Source: Desulfuromonadales bacterium C00003107 (GTDB lineage: Bacteria > Desulfobacterota > Desulfuromonadia > Desulfuromonadales > Syntrophotaleaceae). Taken from it: a stretch of 5,983 bases of DNA. The notes beneath the pieces are model-generated. The model did no database searches and had not been told where the DNA came from. It saw only the letters and a program-made list of their open reading frames with translations. The DNA lies in NCBI GenBank assembly GCA_001751225.1, contig MAXT01000090.1:1-5983 (forward strand). The letters run 5' to 3'. Shown piece after piece: positions 1 through 5,194 of this stretch. Position numbers and translations under genes: made by a program. The number at the start of each line of letters is the position of its first letter. Positions within the stretch are counted from its first letter, which is position 1.

Positions 1-407
1 TTATTTCTCTGATGCAGAGCGGCGAAATGGACTATGCCTGGGAATACCGCTCGGTGGCGGTTCAGCACGGTCTCAAATACATCTCCCTGCCGGACGAAAT
101 TAACCTCGGCAACTACAAGATGGACGATTATTACAAACAGGCCACGGTGCAGGTCAGTGGTAAAAAGCCTGGCACCTTTACCACGCGCACAGGCAAGTCG
201 ATCACTTATGGTGTGACCATCATCGATGCCGCTCCGAATAAGTTGGCCGCCGAAGCCTTTTTGGCATATATGCTCGATCCCGAAGGTGGCCTGAAGATTC
301 TTGAAGAGATGGGCCAACCGCCCTTTGTGCCGGCTCGTGTGCCGACCGCCGAGATGTATGCTCTGCTGCCGGGATCTTTGCAGAAACTGGTCGAAGTAAA
401 GCCGTAA
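1..407 (+). CDS. wtpA: WtpA-like tungstate/molybdate-binding protein, C-terminal part (5' end outside window)
   Basis: This is the periplasmic substrate-binding component of a WtpABC-type ABC importer for tungstate/molybdate. Only the C-terminal part is present. The reading frame is open to the left edge (first full codon at position 3) and the stop is TAA at 405-407, so the ATG at 12 is an internal Met and not the start. By hand alignment the last 131 residues match the complete paralogue at 2867-3844 without gaps at about 52% identity. Shared blocks include DYAW.YRS, QHGLK, VSG..PG, LDPEGG.KIL and GQPPF. The DYAWEYRS motif keeps the Glu that, in structurally characterised archaeal ModA/WtpA proteins, is one of two carboxylates coordinating the metal oxyanion. 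The stop lies 4 bases before the permease ATG, so this is the proximal gene of the wtpABC operon. ModA is an alternative name, but the family signature is WtpA-like. Confidence 0.9.
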   Translation, partial: ISLMQSGEMDYAWEYRSVAVQHGLKYISLPDEINLGNYKMDDYYKQATVQVSGKKPGTFTTRTGKSITYGVTIIDAAPNKLAAEAFLAYMLDPEGGLKILEEMGQPPFVPARVPTAEMYALLPGSLQKLVEVKP

Positions 408-411
408 TTCG

Positions 412-1242
412 ATGCCGAGTCTAGAAGCAAAGACAGGGGCTGCCGAAGGCCGACGTTTGTCGCTCGGTAGCCCCTTTCTCTATCTCACCGGTTTTTGCAG
501 CTTCACCGTCCTGCTGTTTATCGTACTGCCTCTTTATCGAATGGTTTCGCAGTCGACGGTGGCCAGTCTGCTCGAAACCATTCGTGATCCCGATGTGTTT
601 TCCTCCATCTGGCTGTCGATTTACACCGCGATGACTGCGGCTTTGATCTCCTTTGTGTTCGGCACCCCCCTCGCTTATCTGCTGGCCCGTCACGACTTTC
701 CCGGTAAGAAGCTGGTCGAAAGCATCATCGACTTGCCGATTATGATTCCCCATCCGGTAGTCGGTATCGCTATCCTCAGTCTGCTGGGGCGTGGACATTA
801 CCTCGGCCAACTGATGGCCAAGATTGGCTTGCATATCATGGGCAGTGTCACCGGAATCATTGTGGTCCTGACTTTTGTCGGTTTGCCCTTTTATATCAAT
901 GCCGCGAAGGCAGGATTCGAAAGTGTGCCAGTACGATTGGAGAACGTTTCCCGCAGTCTTGGTGCCGGGCGGGCGGCGACTTTTTTTCGTGTGACAGCGC
1001 CCTTGACCTGGCGGCACATGCTCAGCGGTTTCATCATGTGCGCGGCCCGTGCTGTTAGTGAATTTGGTGCGGTGGTCATTGTTGCCTATCACCCCATGAT
1101 CGCCCCGGTACTCATGTACGAACGTTTTACTGCCTATGGTTTAAAATATTCGCAACCGGTCGGAGTCTGGCTAATCCTGGTTTGTCTGTTGTTGTTTACA
1201 TTGTTACGGTTGGTTTCGTTACCGCGAAAGGTCGAGCGATGA
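412..1242 (+). CDS. wtpB: WtpB tungstate/molybdate ABC transporter permease
   Basis: This is the inner-membrane permease subunit that forms the channel for tungstate/molybdate import, normally as a homodimer. The 276-residue length is typical of the ModB/WtpB family. Hydrophobic segments are visible at about residues 21-45, 63-92, 104-126, 143-165, 203-226 and 250-270. A cytoplasmic coupling (EAA-type) loop lies at about 177-198, reading ENVSRSLGAGRAA followed by FFRVTAPL, with the conserved Gly and Pro positions that dock onto the ATPase. The residues SEFGAV at 216-221 are typical of molybdate permeases. The ATG lies 4 bases after the wtpA stop and no strong Shine-Dalgarno sequence is visible, so translational coupling to wtpA is likely (inference). 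The end overlaps the ATPase start by 4 bases (ATGA). ModB or a sulfate permease are alternatives, but the partners on both sides favour WtpB. Confidence 0.92.
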   Translation: MPSLEAKTGAAEGRRLSLGSPFLYLTGFCSFTVLLFIVLPLYRMVSQSTVASLLETIRDPDVFSSIWLSIYTAMTAALISFVFGTPLAYLLARHDFPGKKLVESIIDLPIMIPHPVVGIAILSLLGRGHYLGQLMAKIGLHIMGSVTGIIVVLTFVGLPFYINAAKAGFESVPVRLENVSRSLGAGRAATFFRVTAPLTWRHMLSGFIMCAARAVSEFGAVVIVAYHPMIAPVLMYERFTAYGLKYSQPVGVWLILVCLLLFTLLRLVSLPRKVER

Positions 1243-2270
1243 TTCAACTGGATGCGCTGACCGTGTGCCTGCCTGGTTTTACTGTGCAGGATATTTCGCT
1301 ACAGGTGGCGGCGGGGGAGTTTTTTGCTTTGCTCGGACCAACCGGTTCCGGTAAAACGGTAATCCTCGAGGCCATCGCCGGGTTGGTTAAGGTAACGCAA
1401 GGGAAGATCCGGGTGGATGGAAGGGACTTGACCCACCTACCGCCGGAGCGGCGGCGCATCGGCATCGTCTATCAGGACTATGCGCTCTTCCCACATTTGA
1501 CGGTGATGGAAAATATATGCTTCGGCTTGCGCTATCACGGTATCGACATGGTCGAAGGGCAACAGCGGATTGACCATCTCATCGACTTACTCGAGCTGAG
1601 CCGCATCGTGCAGAGAAAGCCATTGCATCTGAGTGGTGGTGAAAAGCAGAGGGTATGTCTGGCCCGGGCTTTGAGCGTCAATCCACAGGTACTTCTTCTT
1701 GATGAGCCATTGTCAGCTCTCGACCCCAACTTTCGCGATGGGATCCGTCGCGCCCTGAAAGACCTGCATCGCGAGTTGGGCATCACCTTTATGATGGTCA
1801 CCCATGATTTCAACGAAGCTCTGTGTCTGGCTGATCGGGTCGGGGTTATTCGCGAAGGGGTTATGGAGCAGGTGGGTACCACCGAAGAGGTTTTTGAACA
1901 GCCCGCCACCCCCTTTGTCGCCAATTTCGTCGGCATGAAGAACATTTTCGAAGGAAGCTTTGCTCATGGATTGGCCGAATTCGGCGGATTGAATTGTTCC
2001 TTGCCGACAGCGAACAGCGGCCGCTACCTGGCCCTGCGACCAGAGGATATCGTGCTGTCGAAAGCACCCTTACCCGATGCCGATTGTCAGGTGTTCTCCG
2101 GGGAAATCGCCAAGATCGTACCCCTCGGCTTTGTCCATGAAATCAGTGTCCGCTGCCAACAGACTGAATTTGTCACTTATCTTGATCGCAAGAATCTATT
2201 TAAAAGAGGTTTCGAAGTAGGCGATGCGGTTATGCTTGGTTTTGATCCGGCGGCGGCTCACGTTTTTTAA
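1239..2270 (+). CDS. wtpC: WtpC tungstate/molybdate ABC transporter ATP-binding protein
   Basis: This is the cytoplasmic ATPase that powers oxyanion import through WtpB. I place the start at 1239 rather than the longer in-frame ATG at 1182. The 1239 start gives a 4-base ATGA overlap with wtpB, has AAAGG at 1227-1231 with 7-base spacing, and begins with the usual MIQLDALTV-like strand; the longer form would add 19 residues inside wtpB. The product is 343 aa. Motifs visible are Walker A GPTGSGKT (33-40), Q-loop Gln79, ABC signature LSGGEKQ (131-137), Walker B VLLLDEP (151-157), D-loop SALD (159-162) and switch His189. After about residue 240 there is a C-terminal TOBE/OB-type regulatory region with the characteristic LRPEDI (266-271). 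All catalytic residues are intact. The stop lies only 8 bases before the first hairpin repeat, so the mRNA 3' end probably runs into the repeat array. Confidence 0.93.
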   Translation: MIQLDALTVCLPGFTVQDISLQVAAGEFFALLGPTGSGKTVILEAIAGLVKVTQGKIRVDGRDLTHLPPERRRIGIVYQDYALFPHLTVMENICFGLRYHGIDMVEGQQRIDHLIDLLELSRIVQRKPLHLSGGEKQRVCLARALSVNPQVLLLDEPLSALDPNFRDGIRRALKDLHRELGITFMMVTHDFNEALCLADRVGVIREGVMEQVGTTEEVFEQPATPFVANFVGMKNIFEGSFAHGLAEFGGLNCSLPTANSGRYLALRPEDIVLSKAPLPDADCQVFSGEIAKIVPLGFVHEISVRCQQTEFVTYLDRKNLFKRGFEVGDAVMLGFDPAAAHVF

Positions 2271-2278
2271 ACCGAATT

Positions 2279-2358
2279 ACCGCCGAGAACGCAGAGTTCG
2301 CTGAGAAAGGCTTTTGTTTTAATCTGGGGGTCTTTGCGATCTCTGCGGCCTCTGCGGT
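2279..2358. repeat. Hairpin element copy 1 (diverged left half)
   Basis: This copy starts 8 bases after the wtpC stop. Its left arm reads ACCGCCGAG, AACGCAGAG, TTCGCTGAG, and its centre differs at many positions from the other three copies. Its right part, from TCTTTGCGATC onward, is identical to copies 2 and 3. This split suggests it is the ancestral left-hand element and that the array grew from its right half. It could also act as a 3'-end hairpin for wtpC mRNA, but there is no T-run of terminator type after it. Confidence 0.85.
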
Positions 2359-2436
2359 GAGAGCCCAAGCATTAGTCGGTTGCGTCCCTGATTTAGGTCA
2401 GGTCCTTGCGTTCAGGGCATTAACAACGGCCACTTT

Positions 2437-2516
2437 ACCGCCGAGAACGCCGAGTGCGCAGAGAAAAGATTTTGATTCAACGGGCCTTTCTTTGCGATCT
2501 CTGCGGCCTCTGCGGT
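2437..2516. repeat. Hairpin element copy 2
   Basis: This copy is identical to copy 3. Its left arm is the three 9-mers ACCGCCGAG, AACGCCGAG and TGCGCAGAG. The reverse complement of the right arm reads ACCGCAGAG, GCCGCAGAG and ATCGCAAAG. The 26-base centre is AT-richer and contains GATTTTGATTCAACGGG. Confidence 0.9.
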
Positions 2517-2594
2517 GAGAGCCCAAGCATTAGTCGGTTGCGTCCCTGATTTAGGTCAGGTCCTTGCGTTCAGGGCATTAACAACGGCCACTTT

Positions 2595-2674
2595 ACCGCC
2601 GAGAACGCCGAGTGCGCAGAGAAAAGATTTTGATTCAACGGGCCTTTCTTTGCGATCTCTGCGGCCTCTGCGGT
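2595..2674. repeat. Hairpin element copy 3
   Basis: This copy is identical to copy 2 over all 80 bases and is flanked on both sides by identical 78-base spacers. That is the pattern expected from a recent tandem duplication, or from ongoing homogenisation by slippage or unequal recombination. Confidence 0.9.
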
Positions 2675-2752
2675 GAGAGCCCAAGCATTAGTCGGTTGCG
2701 TCCCTGATTTAGGTCAGGTCCTTGCGTTCAGGGCATTAACAACGGCCACTTT

Positions 2753-2832
2753 ACCGCCGAGAACGCCGAGTGCGCAGAGAAAAGATTTTGATTCAACGGG
2801 CCTTTCTTTGCGACCTCTGCGGCCTCTGCGGT
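2753..2832. repeat. Hairpin element copy 4 (last, one substitution)
   Basis: This copy matches copies 2 and 3 except for a single visible change near the right arm (GCGACCTCTG instead of GCGATCTCTG). After its end the sequence departs from the spacer (GTGAAAACTT instead of GTGAGAGCCC), which marks the right boundary of the array. It ends 34 bases before the start of the second wtpA, so a hairpin here would lie in that gene's 5' leader. Confidence 0.9.
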
Positions 2833-2853
2833 GAAAACTTGATATTTTTCTAG

Positions 2854-2858
2854 AGGAG
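2854..2858 (+). promoter_or_regulatory. Ribosome binding site of the second wtpA
   Basis: AGGAG lies 8 bases before the ATG at 2867. It decides between two overlapping ATGs. The one at 2862 is only 3 bases from the AGGAG and in another frame that stops after 11 codons, while 2867 has ideal spacing and opens directly into a signal peptide. Confidence 0.8.
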
Positions 2859-2866
2859 TATATGCC

Positions 2867-3844
2867 ATGTTCAATATCGGCCGTTTTTTGTTCGTAACCG
2901 TACTGCTAAGCTACTTGTGTCTACCTTATGCGGTGCAGGCCGAAGTGACCGGCAAACTGCGAATCTTTCATGCCGGCAGTTTGACCGTGCCCTTTGCGGC
3001 CATGGAGAAAGAGTTCGAAGCTCGCTATCCCGGCGTCGACATTCAGCGCGAACACGGCGGCAGTACGCGTATGGCGCGACTTATTTCCGAAGTTGGCAAG
3101 CCTGCCGACCTGATGGCCTCGGCCGATTTCCAGGTCATTGATAAGAGTCTGCTGCCAGAACTTGGCATCGGCAATATCCGTTTTGCTACCAACGAGTTGG
3201 TCTTGACCTATGGGGCGCAGAGTAAATATGCGGATGAAATCAATAAGGACAACTGGTTCGAGATTCTCAGCCGGCCGGGCGTTTCTTTTGGTCATTCTGA
3301 TCCCAATATCGACCCGGGTGGTTATCGCAGTATGATGGCCATGCAGCTGGCAGAAATTCATTACCAGCGACCGGGTCTCTACCAACGGCTGTTGGCTAAC
3401 CGTCCTCTGGGCAACATGCGGGGCAAATCGGTGAGTTTGACGGCACTGGTGCAAAACGGTGATCTCGATTACGCCTGGGCTTATCGCTCAATTGCCTTGC
3501 AGCACGGTCTGAAGTTCGTCACTCTGGCCGAGCATGTCAATCTGGCCAATCTCGATTATGACCCCTTTTATCGGCAGGTAAAAGTTCGGGTGAGCGGTGA
3601 GCGTCCCGGTAGTTTTTTTGATCGCCAGGGGCGGTTTGTGGCCTACGGTATTACCTTGCTGAAGAATGCCCCCAACCGTAAGGCAGCCGTAGCTTTTCTT
3701 GATTACCTGCTAGATCCTGAGGGGGGGCAGAAAATTTTGGCCAGCTTTGGACAACCTCCCTTCAGTCCGCCTTTTGTACCGACCGAACACATGCATAGCC
3801 AGTTGCCAGATGAGTTGCAATCCAGGGTCACGGTTCGGCAATAG
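2867..3844 (+). CDS. wtpA: Second WtpA-like oxyanion-binding protein, complete, with altered ligand-site residue
   Basis: This is a complete periplasmic binding protein of 325 aa in the WtpA/ModA extracellular family. Residues 1-25 form a Sec signal peptide: a basic start, a hydrophobic core FLFVTVLLSYLCL, and a likely signal peptidase I site after AVQA. Cys18 does not sit in a proper lipobox. Family motifs follow in order: IFHAGSLT (33-40), HGGSTR (63-68), ADLMASAD (80-87), SDPNIDPGGYR (144-154), DYAWAYRS (201-208), QHGLK (212-216), LDPEGG (282-287) and GQPPF (295-299). Asp149 in the DPGGYR block corresponds to one of the two carboxylate ligands known from archaeal ModA/WtpA structures. The second ligand, Glu, present as DYAWEYRS in the paralogue at 1-407, is Ala205 here. 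The gene has its own ribosome binding site, lies downstream of the repeat array, and is followed by a strong terminator. No second permease or ATPase is nearby, so it may share WtpBC or act independently. Tungstate/molybdate as ligand is therefore likely but not certain. Confidence 0.9.
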   Translation: MFNIGRFLFVTVLLSYLCLPYAVQAEVTGKLRIFHAGSLTVPFAAMEKEFEARYPGVDIQREHGGSTRMARLISEVGKPADLMASADFQVIDKSLLPELGIGNIRFATNELVLTYGAQSKYADEINKDNWFEILSRPGVSFGHSDPNIDPGGYRSMMAMQLAEIHYQRPGLYQRLLANRPLGNMRGKSVSLTALVQNGDLDYAWAYRSIALQHGLKFVTLAEHVNLANLDYDPFYRQVKVRVSGERPGSFFDRQGRFVAYGITLLKNAPNRKAAVAFLDYLLDPEGGQKILASFGQPPFSPPFVPTEHMHSQLPDELQSRVTVRQ

Positions 3845-3873
3845 CCGAAACGGATTTTTGATCTTAGTTTATA

Positions 3874-3915
3874 GGGCGCCGCCTTCCCCAAGGGGAGAGC
3901 GGCGCCCGTGTTTTT
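3874..3915 (+). terminator. Intrinsic terminator after the second wtpA
   Basis: A perfect 9-bp GC stem (GGGCGCCGC at 3874-3882 with GCGGCGCCC at 3899-3907) is topped by an inner TCCCC/GGGGA stem. It is followed by GTGTTTTT. It lies 29 bases after the wtpA stop and closes the transporter region. Confidence 0.9.
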
Positions 3916-4095
3916 CGGGCTGTTCCGTCTTTAGTTAAAGCCTTATCCCTTTTCTGGACTATTGGAATCTAGCGACGGGGCTAGGGGTTGTTGTGGCGTT
4001 GGTTTGCAACCGAACCGTCTTGCCTGCCACCTGCAGATTTCATCGTAGCGAATGAAAAAAGAATAGCCCAACAAGGAACCCGAAAAGTTTTTCTG

Positions 4096-4260
4096 TTAGT
4101 GGAATTCATTCATGACCCTTAGAATTTTCGGTTGCGCTCTTTGAAATAGAGTATTGATAACAGCTTCCATCAGCTCAGCAAGCCTCTCTTTGTTGTATGC
4201 GTACGCCTCTGGGGGCGCAATGCTCAGAAGGCCAGAAGGACTGTGGTGAGGGTATGGTTT
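4096..4260 (-). pseudogene. Possible decayed C-terminal coding fragment
   Basis: On the reverse strand a 54-codon open stretch runs from 4260 down to a TAA at 4096-4098. It is bounded upstream by an in-frame stop at 4264-4266. The peptide looks protein-like: a Pro/His/Ser-rich start, then SIAPPEAYAYN, then an amphipathic helix-like KERLAELMEAVINTLFQRA, ending RVMNEFH. No ATG, GTG or TTG precedes the middle of the frame; the only early Met is at about residue 31. If it was ever coding, it is the tail of a broken gene. I do not recognise the family, and a chance open frame of this length is quite possible. Confidence 0.2.
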
Positions 4261-4474
4261 GCATTATGGAGGGGAGTTGGCTTATTATAAGCGTTTGTGT
4301 AGCTAACTTTTGCGCAGAAAATCACAGGAGCAAGGGGTAGATCGGACTGGTGGTTGCCCTGGCTGCGAAACACGATGTGCTGGCTGTCTATCTGGAATCA
4401 GCGGTCATATTGCGAGTCGTTGCTGAAACAGGTAGTGCCGGTGATGGTCGGGCATCTAAATTCGACACGAGTTA

Positions 4475-4533
4475 AATCCGTAATACGTAAACGTAAATGG
4501 TTTCAACCTATTAGGCCTTACGTTTTACGGATT
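4475..4533. promoter_or_regulatory. 16-bp inverted repeat upstream of the first slyD
   Basis: AATCCGTAATACGTAA (4475-4490) pairs with TTACGTTTTACGGATT (4518-4533) at 15 of 16 positions around a 27-base loop. The left arm is followed by a further ACGTAA, so an alternative register is possible. No T-run follows, which argues against an intrinsic terminator. It ends 39 bases before the slyD ATG, so it lies in the leader or promoter region. It could be an operator, an mRNA leader hairpin, or the scar of a mobile repeat; the sequence alone does not decide. Confidence 0.55.
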
Positions 4534-4572
4534 ACAAATAACGGCTTATAGCTTCCAATAGGAGTAAATATC

Positions 4573-5046
4573 ATGGCGGATCCGATCAAAGATGGGGATA
4601 TTATCAAAATTCATTATACCGGCCGGTTGAAAGACGGTGAGGAATTCGATTCTACCAAGGATCGCGCACCACTGATTTTTGTGGTCGGCGTAAACCAGGT
4701 GGTTAAGGGCTTTGACCAGGCGGTGCTCGGCATGTGCGCCGGTGATAAGAAGACTCTCAAGCTCGCTCCAGAACAGGCTTATGGCCAACTAGAACCGGCA
4801 AATCTGCTGGAATTTCCTTTGGCCAGCATGCCCCATCTGCAGAGCCTTAAAGTCGGCATGCAGCTCAAGTTGCCTTTGCAAGGTGGCCGGGCGGTTTCGG
4901 CCAAGGTCGTCGAGGTGACCGATGCGGTTATAAAGCTTGACGCTAACCATCCCCTTGCCGGAAAAACCCTGACCTTCGATCTGGAGATCGTCGAAACCGG
5001 ATTGGATCCCGCCCAATTGTACGCCGACGCGGTGGCCGCTCAGTAA
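4573..5046 (+). CDS. SlyD-like FKBP-type peptidyl-prolyl cis-trans isomerase (no metal-binding tail)
   Basis: This 157-aa cytoplasmic folding enzyme isomerises Xaa-Pro bonds and probably acts as a chaperone. The start is supported by AGGAG at 4560-4564, 8 bases upstream of the ATG. The FKBP core is visible in two parts. The first runs from residue 1 to about 71, with IHYTG (13-17), FDS (25-27), QVVKGFDQAVLGMCAGDKKT (42-61) and AYG (69-71). The second runs from about 123 to 143, with DANHPLAGKTLTFDLEIVE. Between them, residues 72-122 form the inserted (IF/flap-type) chaperone domain that defines the SlyD subgroup. It lacks the Cys/His-rich C-terminal tail of classical SlyD and ends DPAQLYADAVAAQ. 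It is about 49% identical by hand alignment to the neighbour at 5195-5707, so the pair arose by duplication. I leave the symbol blank because the orthology (SlyD or FkpB-like) is not certain. Confidence 0.92.
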   Translation: MADPIKDGDIIKIHYTGRLKDGEEFDSTKDRAPLIFVVGVNQVVKGFDQAVLGMCAGDKKTLKLAPEQAYGQLEPANLLEFPLASMPHLQSLKVGMQLKLPLQGGRAVSAKVVEVTDAVIKLDANHPLAGKTLTFDLEIVETGLDPAQLYADAVAAQ

Positions 5047-5055
5047 TAAACCTTC

Positions 5056-5091
5056 GGCTGGTGCTGGGGTGTTTCCCCCGTGTGCTCAGCC
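5056..5091 (+). other. Stem-loop between the two isomerase genes
   Basis: GGCTG (5056-5060) can pair with CAGCC (5087-5091), and an inner GGGG/CCCC stem (5066-5069 with 5075-5078) closes a TGTTT loop. No T-run follows. It could be a weak attenuator or an mRNA-processing or stability hairpin in the 148-base gap, and it leaves open whether the two genes are co-transcribed. Confidence 0.4.
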
Positions 5092-5194
5092 AATGTGTTC
5101 TATCGAAGAAAGATTAACTGCGTGCCGACCTTTTCGTCAGTGCTGACCGCAAGCCCGTGGCTGTGGTTTAACCGAACAATCAAGGAGAAACAGA

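Larger units (their letters stand above)
2279..2832. repeat. Tandem array: four 80-bp hairpin elements with three identical 78-bp spacers, 158-bp period
   Basis: The whole wtpC to second-wtpA gap is a repeat array. Element copies begin at 2279, 2437, 2595 and 2753, each 80 bp and exactly 158 bp apart. The three spacers (2359-2436, 2517-2594, 2675-2752) are identical to one another by eye. Each element starts with ACCGCCGAG and ends with CTCTGCGGT, and its two 27-base arms are imperfect inverted repeats (20 of 27 paired positions in copies 2 and 3). The arms are made of 9-base units of the form NNCGCNGAG. No reading frame of note crosses the array. The motif resembles non-coding dispersed repeats I have seen in many bacterial genomes, but the function is unknown. 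It could form RNA hairpins between the two transcription units, or serve as a recombination site. Confidence 0.95.
3916..4560. other. Long intergenic region without a convincing intact gene
   Basis: This stretch of about 645 bases separates the wtp terminator from the first slyD. I see no intact gene. A plus-strand ATG frame at 4354-4551 (65 codons) has no Shine-Dalgarno and an unconvincing Trp/Arg/Cys-rich composition. Stops are frequent elsewhere in all frames. What it does hold is a protein-like reverse-strand fragment (4096-4260) and a strong inverted repeat (4475-4533). It also has a purine-rich GGAGGGGAG tract (4268-4276) followed by a small AT-rich palindrome GCTTATTATAAGC (4280-4292). 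The slyD promoter is presumably here, but I cannot point to a good -35/-10 pair. Confidence 0.6.

Noticed and set aside
421..1092. Long reverse-strand open frame opposite wtpB
   Set aside because: It is a shadow of wtpB. Its product is a low-complexity Gln/Asp/Gly/His-rich translation with no family motifs, and the plus-strand frame is a clear permease.
1182..1238. Longer start for WtpC at 1182
   Set aside because: It would add 19 residues overlapping wtpB by 61 bases, while the ATG at 1239 has a good Shine-Dalgarno sequence and the usual ATGA overlap.
2279..2832. CRISPR array
   Set aside because: The repeats are 80 bp and the spacers are identical to one another. A CRISPR array has short repeats with different spacers, and no cas gene is present.
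2279..2832. Insertion sequence
   Set aside because: There is no transposase frame, and the units are short hairpins in tandem rather than one element bounded by terminal repeats and a target duplication.
2921..3454. Reverse-strand open frame opposite the second wtpA
   Set aside because: It lies wholly inside a recognised binding-protein gene, has no ribosome binding context and shows no motif.
3985..4122. 46-codon plus-strand frame ending FLLVEFIHDP
   Set aside because: It has no ATG and no ribosome binding site, and this length is expected by chance.
4350..4475. 41-codon GTG-started frame (VVALAAKHDVLAVYLE-like)
   Set aside because: The composition looks protein-like and AAGGGG lies upstream, but the spacing is long, the frame is short and I recognise no family. 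Chance is the simpler explanation.
4354..4551. 65-codon plus-strand open frame before the first slyD
   Set aside because: It has no Shine-Dalgarno and unusual composition, and it runs through the inverted repeat at 4475-4533.
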